Shown here: piece by piece, positions 22,135 to 34,080 of the stretch
Layout: the number at the start of each line of letters is the position of its first letter
Numbering within the stretch: the first letter of the stretch is position 1
Origin: Beroe ovata
Taxonomy: Eukaryota; Ctenophora; Nuda; Beroida; Beroidae
Length of the DNA stretch: 51,824 nt
Assembly (NCBI GenBank): GCA_946803715.1
Contig: CAMPET010000005.1
Span: 731,604 to 783,427 of the forward strand
Direction of reading: 5' to 3'
Position numbers and translations under genes: made by a program
Notes under the pieces: model-generated
The model's database searches: none
The model's input: the letters and a program-made list of their open reading frames with translations, nothing else
Told to the model about the DNA's origin: nothing

Positions 22135-23202
22135 GATACTGTGTAAATATACTGAAGAGGAAAATTACATCAACACTAAGTTGCACGTGCTTATTCCCAT
22201 AGCAACAGACGAGATATCTAGCAATTGCGAATAAAGGCTTAGAAATATAAATCAGTCTGTTGAGAGATCAGACAGCTGAAACGTTAAAACCAGCAAGTAT
22301 GATTGGCGATTGTTAAATATCTACATGCCAATTCTCGAGGAGATGATGCCTAACTATCACTGTTAAGATAAATCGATGAAGTATAGATGTGGCAACGTGA
22401 ATTCTGAAGTCCATCACTCCAAGCTGTAGGAAAATGGCAAATCGAAGAATAAATTCCAACTTAATACATTGCGACAAGTGGCTTATGAGAAGATTTTACT
22501 AATATCTCATAGTTTAGACTGTGATTTATTTATGTTACTTGGCTACGTGTGTGTTATCAATCGACTATCGTGACGTGTAGGTATCGTTTTAGATTCGAGA
22601 AGTTATCTTTCAATCTTCGTGTCTCAATGGAATGACGAAAGCTAGGATGTAGTGAAGCTTCAACAGAGAGAAAATGTATCTATCTGTTCAATTGGAATGC
22701 GGAACATGAATTTGCAGTGTGGCATATTTGGTTTGACAACAGGGAGCAATTCGATGTTCTAACCTAATTTTTTAGAGCTAATATACCTTAAGTGAAACTG
22801 GAAGGCTGACTAGGCAGTACTTTGAGTACGCGCTAAAATAGTAGGCAGCGCACATTCTCTAACTATGATTGAGGATTCCACCAGCGCCGCGCCATCATTG
22901 ATACATACGTGCGCGCTTGAGTGCGTTGTTTTGTATAATGCGATGTGGTCAAAACTAGCAATAGAAGGAGTCCGGACAAGCAGTGTCACGCGCGCACGAA
23001 TGGAAAGCAAGACAGAGTAGGGAAAACAAATCCATCACAAGGTCTTCTGGTCACGAATTTTCAAACATGAATAAATAAGAAGCATTTGATCTGTGATAGT
23101 TTAATCAGAGATTGTAAATGAGCAACCGCTTGTTAAAGTGCAATTTTGACTGACACTGATATCATAAAAGCATTAAGACGAAAACGTGTTGAAATTGGAA
23201 TT
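22135..23202. other. Intergenic stretch, no gene seen
   Basis: About 1.07 kb with only short non-ATG open frames. The left part should hold the promoter of the 21664-22134 gene and the right part the 3' UTR of SRRM2. Confidence 0.4.
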
Positions 23203-26200
23203 TTAATTGTCACTATCGGAACTACTTGAACTACTGTCCTCGGAACTACCACTGGATGACGTATCTTTGCCCTCCGGGACAGGTGTATTACTCCTCTTCC
23301 TCACCTTAGGTGACTCGTTCCTCTTCCTCACTTTTGGTGACTCGTTCCTCTTCCTCACTTTAGGTGAGCTAGATCTCTTACTCCGACTCATGTCCCGTCT
23401 GGCGGGAGATGTCTCACGGGAACTCCCTTTTTTAGCTCCGGAATCACGATCACGTCTAGTACGAGATTCATTGGTTTTTCGAGGGGAATGACTGCGTGGA
23501 GGGGATTTTCTGGGTGACCGTTTTGAATCCGATCTCCGTGATGGAGGGGAGGCTGGCCTTTGTTTTGACGATCCTGATCGGGCCCTCTCCGACTTCTTGA
23601 CCCGTAGAGGCGATAGCTTCTTGGGAGCTGGTTTGCGGGCGGGGGATTCTGATGAAGAGCCACTGGACGAGCTTGACTTACTCCTCTTTTTCTTTTCATC
23701 CTCGCTCGAGGAGTCAGCATTCTTGTCAGGGGATGGTTTAGGTGGGGCTTCATCTGAACTTGAAGACGACGATTTCTGTGATCTGCCACGAGCTTTCACC
23801 GGCGACTTCCTCTTTGCAGGAGATTTCATCTTCCCACCATCATCATCGGAACTGCTACTCGAACTATCTGACTGCTCTTTCTGTGGCGGTGGTGGAGGTT
23901 CGGGACTACTCGAAACAGTCCTGGCCTTCTTCATCTGTTTAGGACTTGCCCCACTCTGCTTCCTCCTTATTTGCGATGTGTCGTTGTCGGAACTTGGCGA
24001 CTTCCTTCCCGACTTAGGAGCGCCATCATCTGAACTTGATGACTTTCTCCGCCCTCTTGGAGCTTCACTCCCTGAACTCGAGGATTCTCGCACGGGTTTC
24101 TTAATGACCTCGTCATCAGAACTCGAAGCTGATTTCTTCGCTGCTTGTCTAGGACGAACAGGTGATTCGTTGTCTGAAGATGATTTCCTAGCGGGCACTT
24201 TTTCCTCCTCCGAATCTTCTGAACTGGAAGAAGAAGCGACTTTCTTCTTCTGCTTCCTTTCTCTGCTGAGCTTCTTCTTATCTTCTGAAGATTTGCTCCT
24301 GGAAACTTTAGATCGTCTTTTCTTTTTCTTTTCGTCGCCATCGCGCCTCGAGGGCCGCTTTGCTCCTTCACTTTCACTCGACGACTTTCGTTCCTTCTTC
24401 AACTTCTTTGTTTCGGGACTGAAAAAAAGATTTCTTTAAAACTTTGAGAGATCTAGTTGAAATTTTGCCCGACCATTTGAACATACTCATAACCGCAAAA
24501 ATAACTGCATTTCATGCGGTTTCTGATGATGGTTGAGTGCGTAAATGTATAAATGTTTTGAAACCAAACTTTTAGAAGCAGTGATTTCAAGGTGTTGAGT
24601 GACAAGTCACAAAGTGATCAAATGTTACACTCTATCGTTATATAATGCGTTTCGGGTGTATCATGACATAACACAACTGACAACTAACCAAAGGACTAAC
24701 AATGTGTATTGTGTAAGTGAGTTAAAACAGAATGAAAGTTCATCCACCTCTTTTCACCATTGAAATCACACTTCTCTGGTTCTATTCTTCCCAAATTCTC
24801 CCCAAGACCCAATTCACTCATTCATGTCTATTACCTGGCCCTCCGCTTCTTCTTCTGTCTCTTATCTGCTTTCTCAGCCTCACTATCCTCTCCCTCACTC
24901 GAAGTGGATCGCTGTCGTTTCCGCTTCTCCAGCTCTTTCTGTAACTTCTTCCTTTTCTTCTTCAACTTCTTCTCCTGATAAGGCACACGTCAATAACGGG
25001 GCTACAATCATTGATGGTCTATAATGAGTATAGGTTCACTCATTGCTCAATGCTCACCACTGATTTTGCTTTCTTTTTAAGCTTCTTTTTCGCTTTCACG
25101 TCATCATCAGATTGCGATGACGCTCTGAAAAATCGATATTTATTTATCAAAGTAAATTGAAAAGAAGCTTCTCCAGAATTTCATAATTCAAGAATTCGCT
25201 CATTATCATTCTTGAAGATTGAGCTGTCTACGTCAACCCAAGGTCACCCCAAGCACTGATGCCTACTTACTCATCAGTCGAGACTCCCCTGAAAGAATAA
25301 GGTGTTAGTTGTTAGACTAACAACTCTTTGTGGTGTAATGTTGTTAGTAGAACACTTATCAATTGGAACGTGATGTTACGACAGTGGCTGGTAAGGATTT
25401 TGTGCAGTGATGTAATTGAAAGTCTTATCCATAGAGGTGTATGGATATGCTAGGGGAGCGTGATTTTGGCTATTAGTAATCACAAACAAACGTGGGAGTA
25501 CCGAGTATGTGGGAATTCGTTGTGAATGTCCCCTTGAAGCCCTATGCCCATGACTTCATTCACAAGTTTGAGTAGGCATTCATAATTGAGGGGAATGTAA
25601 CGATGTTTGTTGATCTATATGTACTCAAAGATAAAATAGGACCGTGACTTACTTTTTAGACTTCTTCTTGGGATCCCTGAAAAGAAATTAACAATTGAGT
25701 CATTTCTATCGCTACTTTAGATCAATTTGATATATTGATATCTGCGAGCAGATTCGTGTTATAGCTTTATAGGAGTGGTGAATTTGTCCAGATTCCTCTT
25801 TTATTACAATAGAGGAGGTATGGACGTTTCGGCCATAGTACACGCTGACTGGCTAGGTACATTGCGTGTACAATTATTACTCTTCAATTATACCCCAGCT
25901 ACACATTCAACAGATCTCTCTATCATAATCTTTTACGACGGAACGCATACATTTTATAAAAGAGCTCCTGTACTCTACTTTGTCGTTAGTGACGAGACGC
26001 TCTCAATAAGTCAATATATTCGAACGTGTATTATCAGAGAACGCGGCTCAATTGAGAAATTTACTTGATGTAATGGGTCGTCTTATTGAGTACTACCAAG
26101 ATGGCGTGTCGGAAATAAAACAGTTCTCCGTTACAAAGTTGTACAATGTACCCATGACCTTTAATTTGCAACAGGGAACCAAGTTATTTCAACCCTATGG

Positions 26201-29200
26201 CCTATTGTTTGTTACATGAGATCTTTGAGACCTGTAAAATGTTATAGGTTTTTAAAGCTCGAGGAATATTTCCTCGTCGGAGAATGTCAAAATTGTGCTG
26301 AATTGATCGGATGAGAAAATATGGTCAGATGACTGGTTCTCACCTTATTGGTTATAAATTACGCTAAAAGAGAAGATGAGCTGGGATTGCCAGTTCCACC
26401 TTTGAGAGTTAGGTGTTAGCAGCGGAAGAGGGATAGCGTGGTGTTAGTAAAGTGTTAGTTAGGAGGTGCTAACACTATGTGTAAACAAACATAAATTGGT
26501 ATCAAATGCGTCTAACTAGTTCATTCATTGAAATCAGTCTTACTTTTTGACCGGGCTGGGACTTTTTGAAATCGACCTGAACAAACGTGTGGTATTAAAA
26601 ACCTGTAATAATCGGACTATTAAAGTTAGAATATGGGTGGAATTGATAAGTTTTCATCGAACAAATGTAACCTCTCTTTCTTTCCTATTTTTTCTCGACT
26701 GCTATCCCTGAAAGATCAATGGATAACAAGCTGAAGTAGACTTTAGCGGAGCGACCTAGGTATCAAATCAACAAAATAGGTATTGTGTCTATGATCCCTT
26801 ATTCTGGGTTTATACATCTGCCCAATCAATGGAGCTGAGGTGTAGAGCCTACCTTTCTCTCTTTTTCTTTTTCTTGTCGCTCGCTTTTGATACAGTCCTC
26901 TCCTCTGACTGGGACGAATAGGCTTCCCTGATAATGGCATGAGCTATCAAACTTAAACCTACAGCGGCAATGTGTAAAAATGCGATCGACGATCATTGAT
27001 CATAGATCGGTTAATTGATCGGTAATTAAACTATCGGTACAACTGTCGTAGGTAGCACACGAAGTACAATATTTCCGATTATCATTAGTAACGAACCTCT
27101 TCTTTTGAGAGTCTCTCCTACTCTGTCTCTTCAGTGGTGACGTCTTTCTCTCTGCTCTCTTCTCAGGTGTGTCGTGTCTTCCTCGTGGCGACTGTGAAGA
27201 CTTCCTGGCACGTGGCGACTGTGAGGACTTCCTGGCACGCGGAGACTGTGAGGACTTCTTTCCTCTTCTTCTACCACCAGCTTCTCGCTCGTTGCTTCTG
27301 CGAGATGAAATTGTTCTTTGATCGACTGGACCGACTACTTTCCGGACGAAAACAACGAAAGAAAACAGCCCCTATGTTACATCGTCACTCCAACCTGTTG
27401 GAGCGTCGTCGTGAGCCCCACCCTCTACCAGGCGAGGAGGGAGAAGCCCCTCTTCTCGGCGACACACTGGACCTCTTCCTCCTGGCGGGGGAGACGGACT
27501 TTCTCCCTCTCCGAGGAGGCGACTGTCTGGATCGGCGTGGAGAGGGGGACGCACGCCCTCGTCGTGGCGAAACACGCCCTCTGCGGCCAGGTGGTGACGC
27601 TGGGGAGTGTTTGTCTCTACGCTGAGAGGGTGTCCGCTTACTCCTTGACCGTGGGGAGGCGTCGGATTGTCTGCCAAGTCCTTTTCTGTCGGACTTCTCC
27701 CACCGATTGCTGTCGTCCTCCCACTTAGACTTATCCTTGGCGCGTCCCCTACGCCTCGCAGAATCAGACTCTCGGTTCCTGGTTGATTAGTATAATTAGT
27801 ATGAGTCATGAGAAGTGCACAGTACATTACTCAGAGGAAAAGTAGTGGTAATGAGTAATGACTAACAAGCCTTTACAAAATTAGAGTCTTACTGGAGATA
27901 AATGTCAAAACGATTTAGCAGAGATTATGTGTGCATCCATAAATCCCAAATTGCACATTGTACCATGCACAATATACTCGTTACTTGTTACTCGTCCATC
28001 ACAAGGTCTAAGATGTACGTGGATTGTGGGTTTTATGAATGCACCCACCAATTTTTCTCTTTACTTTATCTAGATCAAGTAACAACTCACACATTATCGT
28101 CGTCATTGTTTGAGGCCACTTTCTGTCTCTTGCTGAAAATCATGAATGGGTTAGCCGTCAATCTGCTGTAAGGGCGATGAGTTTTGTTTCAGTTTTGGTT
28201 TTTGTATCATGACAGAACTTTACATGGACATTGGGCAGGGATTCGGTATCTTAGAAGCATCAAAACTGAAAATGGTGGAGCGTCGGCATTATTTATTAAC
28301 TCACGACTTATTCTTTGAGGTAGACGCATCGGAATCCTCGGAGCTATTATCCCTGAAATGCCACACGAATAACACAAGATTTCAAAGCATAACCCCCAAC
28401 GAATCACCCTAAAATCACACAATAAGTATATATTCATACCCGGCATTAGCCTTTTCCGTTTCCTCCTGAGCTACGACATTTCCTCGCTCCTCATTTTCCC
28501 CTTCTTCCTCTTCCTCACCACTGCTTCCCTCCTTTATCTCGCCATCCTCCCTGGCTGGTGGGAGACCAAATGCTGTCCTCATTTTCTCGTTCTTGCGGTG
28601 TTGTGCTGCCGCAATGTGGTGTGTCTCCCTGCGTGGTGAGGGGGGTGGTGTCAACACTAACACCAGACAGTGGACTCAGTCATCTGACATGTGGGCAAAA
28701 TTTCTCCCAAAAACCTACCCTTTCTTCTTGGAAGTGACTTTACCACTATTCATCAAACTTGTTCTCAGTGCACTAACTTGCTCCTCAATTTCTTGTTCTG
28801 TGTACCTGTTCAGAGTTCCATTATATCGGAAATGCAATAAACCAGCCTGTCATTAATCCAGGAATATTCTCATGAAATATGCAGCATTTGAAAGAAGAAA
28901 AGCCGACTTATCAATTGAGGTTATCGTGCACAGTTACCGATTATATATTTCAGAGTTTGGATTTCTAAATGGCACAAGATGACTGAGATGACTTATTCTT
29001 ACTAGACTGTTTTTGATAACTGCAGTGGTCATAAAAAGTCGGTCAGGAATAAATTATGCAAAGAATTGAAATATAAGCCAAATTATCACTTTCCGGGTTT
29101 GTCTACTTTTTGGAATCGTATAACACAGAGCCTAATACTTTGTGCACGCAACTTCAGGAAATTACGTTATGTGGTGAGTGCATGCAGAAGTGAATAAAGA

Positions 29201-32200
29201 AACGCAAAACGCATGAGTTGATAATTAATATTTGTTTTTTTCCCTCGATCGATCCGTGTTACTTCTGCGCTGCGTGCGTGTTTGTGATGAATTGCTCAAC
29301 TTCGTCTTTCTTTGGTACCTTAATTCTAAGAATTGGACTGAAACGCTCCCCTACAAAATGAGTAGGTACCCAAACTCGTACCTGACACACAGTGTCACTG
29401 AAATTCACGTGGGGCGGTGTTCTAAAGAACACTCTTTCTCACTACAGTCCTCACTACAGTCCTCGGTCCTCAATACATTCCTTAGTCCTCACTACAGCCA
29501 TGTACCCATGCACTACACATCTTGTAGCAGATACATCTTATGTCTTCCGCAGATGGGCTTCATGATCTATCATAATACACTTCACTTAATCACTTCACTG
29601 TGTTTAACGACACTCAATATTTGTACCTTTGTACCTATATTGTATTGTAGTTAGTTTATCTCTAGGATTTAGTTTATGGGCCTAATGAATTATGCGCTTG
29701 GAAATCGACGTTCAAGCTGCTTTCGGTTTTTTTGTTCTCTTTGATGCAACATATCACTATCACTATATAATGCATATTGTATTATAAGTATCACTTATTA
29801 TCATACTCAAGAATAACTCCCAGTTTGCACAACACAGAATCTAGATGACGGCAATGATTGAAGAGATAGTCTTCGGGAGGCTAAACTTTGTTTTCTTCGC
29901 GGTCGGAATTCCTCTGAACAGCTTGGTATTCTGGATAAAGTGTCGAGACATCAAAACCCCTGTAGATGTTTGCGTGTTGCTGATAACCATTTCAAACTGG
30001 GTTACACTTTTCCTCGATCTGTTCTTGGGAATACACAATTTGAACGCGTCAACACGTCACAAAGAGAACAATTCCTCCCCGTTTGACAACTTCGAGTTTA
30101 CACAGTTCTGGGGTTTTGTCAAGATGACAAACTGGGAATGGATGTGTGCGCTGGTGGCACTACTGACACTTTCCAACACTGCTCTCCAATCACGCCGTCA
30201 AGCTGTGGCTCTTGCTCTTGCTTGGCTTGTGGTGGAATGTGCCCTCCTATCGCTACCTCTGATCCATGGGTCCAGATTCTCGAGTTTCCTTTTCGTGCCC
30301 ATGATGTTTCACGGGGATATGCTGGGGAATGATATGACATCACCAAAGTTCTTGTCGTGGGTCTATCTGGTGGAATTGCTTCCCTACACCTACTTCATAC
30401 TAGTGACCGTGTCACTCCTCATAGTCAACTGTTTCAACTACACACTCATGAAACAGGGACATCGCCCTTCCTCAGCGAAGAAAGTACTCGACACTAAGGT
30501 TGTCATTGCACTCTCATCGGTGTACCTGCTATCGGAGGTCCCAGCGCTAATGCTGAGCATGCTAATGATTTTCCTGTTCACCCTCACCCATTATACAAAG
30601 CTCCTTCTCATTGGCTTCAACTTATACATGTGGCATCTGTTCATGGCCACGTGCAGAAGTGCAGCCACGCCCATCGGCTTCCTACTGGCTAACTACGGAT
30701 TTGGAGTCTTCACCAAGCCTGTGAGAGCTGCTGTGGCACGGTGCCAGACCAAGGTCCAGTACAGGAAGTTCAGGGACGAGCAGCATATGATGAGCTTGAC
30801 AGAGGTGGAGGACACAGAGGCAGAACCATAGCACGGGGAATGGGGATCCATGATTAGTGGGGACACCGCAATGGTTCGTGAAAACTATGCACATAATCCT
30901 GTTTATGCAGTTGAGCGGTTCATAATGCAGACAACAGACTCTATTGTCCGATCAGGACACATTGCACAATGTGCAGCTTTTACAGAATGAAATGATCAGA
31001 ATTCGGATTAGCTATTTTTTGAGAGAAAACATGATTATGCAACGATAAATTGATTTCAATCACGTGTATTATTTTCCAAGTTTCCTTTCTAATAAGGTTT
31101 CATTTCTAATGAGGTTTGTTCTTATCTAAAAATCCGGATATTCGACCAACTCGGTCTACCGCAAGTCTTACCCTTGATTTTCCAGGACCTCCTGCAATTC
31201 CACACATTTCACTTCCACTGCACGCTTTTGTTCNACCACTATTCATCAAACTTGTTCTCAGTGCACTGACTTGCTCCTCAATTTCTTGTTCTGTGTACCT
31301 GTTCAGAGTTCCATTATATCGGAATTATGCAGTGAACCAGCCTGTCATTAATCCAGGAATATTCTCATGGAATATGCAGCATTTGAAAGAGGAAAAGCCG
31401 ACTTTATCAAGTGAGGTTATCGTGCACAGTTACCGATTATATATTTCAGAGTTTGGAATTCTAAATGGCACAAGATGACCGAGGTGACTTATTCTTACTA
31501 GACTGTTTTTGATAACTGCAGTGGTCATAAAAAGTCGGCCAGGAATAAATTATGCAAAGAATTGAAATATAAGCCAAATTATCACTTTCCGGGTTTGTCT
31601 ACCTTTTGGAATCGTATAACACAGAGCCTAATACTTCGTGCACGCAACTTCAGGAAATTACGTAATGCAGTGTGTGCATGCAGAAGTGAATAAAGAAACG
31701 CAAAACGCATGAGTTGATAATTGATAATTGCTTTTTCCTCGATCGATCCGTGTTACTTCTGTGCTGCGTGCGTGTTTGTGATGAATTGCTAAACTTCGTC
31801 TTTCTTTGGTACCTTAATTCTAATAATCGGATTGAAACGCTCACCTACAAAATGAGTAGGTGCTCAAACTCGTACCTGACACACAGTGTACGGTCACTGA
31901 AATTCACGTGGGGACTGGGGCGGTGTTCTAAAGAACACTCATTCTCACAACAGTCCTGTACCCATAACCCATCTTAGTGGTATAAAAGTAGGTACATATT
32001 TAGCATGATTCCCCATGCACTCCACATCTTGTAACAGATACATCTTGTGTATTCTGCAGATGGGATCATGATCTATCATAATACACTTCACTTTATCACT
32101 TCACTGTGTTTAACAACACTCAATATTGTAGTAAGTTAATCTCTGGGTTTAGTCTATCGGCCTAATGAATTATGCACTTGGAATTTGACGTTCGCTTTCG

Positions 32201-34080
32201 GATTTTTGTTCGCTTTGATGCAACAGGTCACTATATAATGCATATTGTATTATAAGTATCACTTTTTATAATACTCAAGAATAACTCCCAGTTTGCACAA
32301 CACAGAATCTCGATGACGGCGATGATTGAAGAGATAGTCTTCGGGAGGCTCAACTTTGTTTTCTTCGCGGTCGGAATTCCTCTCAACAGCTTGGTATTCT
32401 GGATAAAGTGTCGGGACATCAAAACCCCTGTAGATGTTTGCGTGTTGCTGATAACCATTTCAAACTGGGTCACACTTTTCCTCGATCTGTTCTTGGGAAT
32501 ACACAATTTGAACGCGTCATCACGTCACGAAGAGAACAATTCATCCCCGTTTGACAACTTCGAGTTTACACAGTTCTGGGGTTTTGTCAAGATGACAAAC
32601 TGGGAATGGATGTGTGCGCTGGTGGCACTACTGACACTTTCCAACATTGCTCTCCAATCGCGCCGTCAAGCTTCGGCTCTTGCTCTTGCATGGCTTGTGG
32701 TGGAATGTGCCCTCCTATCGCTACCTCTGATCCATGGGTCCAGATTCTCGAGTTTCCTCTTCGTGCCCATGATGTTTCACGGGGATATGCTGGGGAATGA
32801 TATGACATCACCAAAGTTCTTGTCTTGGGTCTATCTGGTGGAATTGCTTCCCTACACCTACTTCATACTAGTGACCGTGTCACTCCTCATAGTCAACTGT
32901 TTCAACTACACACTCATGAAACAGGGACATCGCCCTTCCTCAGCGAAGAAAGTACTCGACACTAAGGTTGTCATTGCACTCTCATCGGTGTACCTGCTAT
33001 CGGAGGTCCCAGCGCTCATGCTGAGCATGCTAATGATTTTCCTGTTCACCCTCACACATTATACAGAGCTCCTTCTCATTGGCTTCAACTTGTACATGTG
33101 GCATCTGTTCATGGCCACGTGCAGAAGTGCAGCTACGCCCATCGGCTTCCTACTGGCTAACTACGGATTTGGAGTCTTCACCAAGCCTGTGAGAGCTGTT
33201 GTGGCACGGTGCCAGACCAAGGTCCAGTACAGGAAGTTCAGGGACGAGCAGCATATGATGAGTTTGACAGAGGTGGAGGACACAGAGGCAGATCCATAGC
33301 ATGGAGAATGGGATCCATGATTAGTGGTGACACTGCAATGGTTTGTGAAAACTATGCACATAATACTGTTTATGCAGTAGAGCGCTTCATAATGCAGACA
33401 ACAGACTCTATTGTCCGATCAGGACACATTGCACAATGTGCAGGTTTTATACTTTTACAGAATGAAATGATCAGAATTCGGATTACATTATGGTTATTTT
33501 CAACAGCTCTTGAGGAATAAAACGCAGAGTATAAGAATTCGGATTAGCTATTTTTTGAGAGAAAACATGATTATGCAACGATAAATTGCCTTCAATCACG
33601 TGTGTTATTTTCTGAGTTTCATTTCTAATAAGGTTTCATTTCTAATAAGGTTTTTTCATATCTAAAAATCCGGATATTCGACCAATTCGGTCTGCCGCAA
33701 CTCTTACCCTTGATTTTCCAGGACCTCCTGCAATTCCACACATTTCACTTCCACTGCACGCTTTTGTTCGTGTTCAAGGATGGCTTTGTTCGGCTTCCTG
33801 ATTGTAACACCTTTCTCCTTGGCATCATCATAATCGTAATCGTACTGAGGAGATGGTAATGGGAAATATCGAGGGATAATATCGTTATATCACCCCACGA
33901 AAAAAACTAATCCCTCACTTCGAAAATCGGATCCTGCCAAACACTCGCAGATGATAGCCTCCTCTAACCAGAATAAATACTCACCTTGGCCCTGTTATTC
34001 GAGATGTGAGCAGTATTTCTCTGGACATAGCCATTTGTGCCTGATCCCCTTACTGTATCAAGACCGATGCCATTGTACAT
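23203..34080 (-). CDS. SRRM2: SRRM2 / Cwc21-domain SR-related splicing coactivator, 16 coding exons
   Basis: Sixteen minus-strand exons join in one frame of 930 residues: 34080-33985, 33844-33708, 28805-28719, 28628-28440, 28352-28305, 28132-28091, 27778-27395, 27297-27097, 26927-26853, 26707-26672, 26577-26545, 25676-25653, 25288-25271, 25124-25058, 24974-24835 and 24418-23203. The N-terminus has MYNGIGL and GTNGYVQRN, as in vertebrate SRRM2. Next comes a Cwc21 domain ([20 protein letters not shown], then [10 protein letters not shown]), then [20 protein letters not shown], matching the human ETHQLAELNEKKNERLRAAF region. The rest is RS/SP-rich: three SSQSPRARK repeats (exon 8) and three RKRNESPKV repeats near the end. 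The protein sits in the activated spliceosome and organises nuclear speckles; it is far shorter than human SRRM2 (about 2,750). Exons 10-13 are microexons of 36, 33, 24 and 18 bp. Duplicated exon fragments at 31172-31298 are treated as assembly artefacts. Confidence 0.93.
28742..31233. repeat. 2.5-kb duplicated segment, left copy (contig end)
   Basis: This segment is near-identical to 31235-33769. It starts inside SRRM2 exon 3 and ends, immediately before a single N at 31234, inside a 62-bp piece of SRRM2 exon 2 (31172-31233). It contains one copy of the nested receptor. Ending at an N in mid-exon is what an unmerged contig end would look like. Confidence 0.9.
29845..30831 (+). CDS. Divergent rhodopsin-like 7TM receptor nested in SRRM2 intron 2 (left copy)
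   Basis: Intronless frame of 328 residues with seven hydrophobic segments. TM1 has [10 protein letters not shown] (N25, the class A asparagine), TM3 begins near W97-C101, TM5 is [14 protein letters not shown] and TM6 has a proline (P233). The two main class A signatures are missing: the DRY region reads LQSRRQ (115-120) and the NPxxY position reads TPIGF (275-279). The C-terminal tail is acidic, after QYRKFRDEQ. It lies on the opposite strand inside the second intron of SRRM2. It differs from the copy at 32313 at seven residues (70, 73, 112, 121, 252, 296, 327). A chemosensory or orphan receptor role is possible; no ligand can be named. Confidence 0.8.
   Translation: MTAMIEEIVFGRLNFVFFAVGIPLNSLVFWIKCRDIKTPVDVCVLLITISNWVTLFLDLFLGIHNLNASTRHKENNSSPFDNFEFTQFWGFVKMTNWEWMCALVALLTLSNTALQSRRQAVALALAWLVVECALLSLPLIHGSRFSSFLFVPMMFHGDMLGNDMTSPKFLSWVYLVELLPYTYFILVTVSLLIVNCFNYTLMKQGHRPSSAKKVLDTKVVIALSSVYLLSEVPALMLSMLMIFLFTLTHYTKLLLIGFNLYMWHLFMATCRSAATPIGFLLANYGFGVFTKPVRAAVARCQTKVQYRKFRDEQHMMSLTEVEDTEAEP
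31235..33769. repeat. 2.5-kb duplicated segment, right copy (contig start)
   Basis: It begins right after the N at 31234 inside SRRM2 exon 3 (a 64-bp piece, 31235-31298) and matches 28742-31233 up to the shared CGCTTTTGTTC at 33769 in SRRM2 exon 2. It contains the second nested receptor and a small extra duplication near 33470-33550 in which AGAATTCGGATTA occurs twice. Confidence 0.9.
32313..33299 (+). CDS. Divergent rhodopsin-like 7TM receptor nested in SRRM2 intron 2 (right copy)
   Basis: Same length (328 residues), start and architecture as the receptor at 29845, with seven amino-acid replacements, four of them conservative or in loops. Both frames are intact. The flanking 5' and 3' sequences are also near-identical, as expected of alleles. 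In a corrected assembly only one of the two would probably remain, nested between SRRM2 exons 2 and 3 on the opposite strand. Confidence 0.8.
   Translation: MTAMIEEIVFGRLNFVFFAVGIPLNSLVFWIKCRDIKTPVDVCVLLITISNWVTLFLDLFLGIHNLNASSRHEENNSSPFDNFEFTQFWGFVKMTNWEWMCALVALLTLSNIALQSRRQASALALAWLVVECALLSLPLIHGSRFSSFLFVPMMFHGDMLGNDMTSPKFLSWVYLVELLPYTYFILVTVSLLIVNCFNYTLMKQGHRPSSAKKVLDTKVVIALSSVYLLSEVPALMLSMLMIFLFTLTHYTELLLIGFNLYMWHLFMATCRSAATPIGFLLANYGFGVFTKPVRAVVARCQTKVQYRKFRDEQHMMSLTEVEDTEADP

Noticed and set aside
23597-24439. Plus-strand 280-residue frame opposite the last SRRM2 exon
   Set aside because: It is the antisense shadow of the RS-rich exon, Leu/Ser/Glu-rich by complementarity, while the minus strand has a verified splice-consistent SRRM2 frame.
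25775-26068. 97-residue plus-strand frame within an SRRM2 intron
   Set aside because: It has no ATG at its start, no domain and no splice context; its length is within chance expectation for an AT-rich intron.
31172-31298. Extra SRRM2 exons at the N junction
   Set aside because: The two pieces are truncated precisely at the N and duplicate parts of complete exons 2 and 3; including them breaks the frame.
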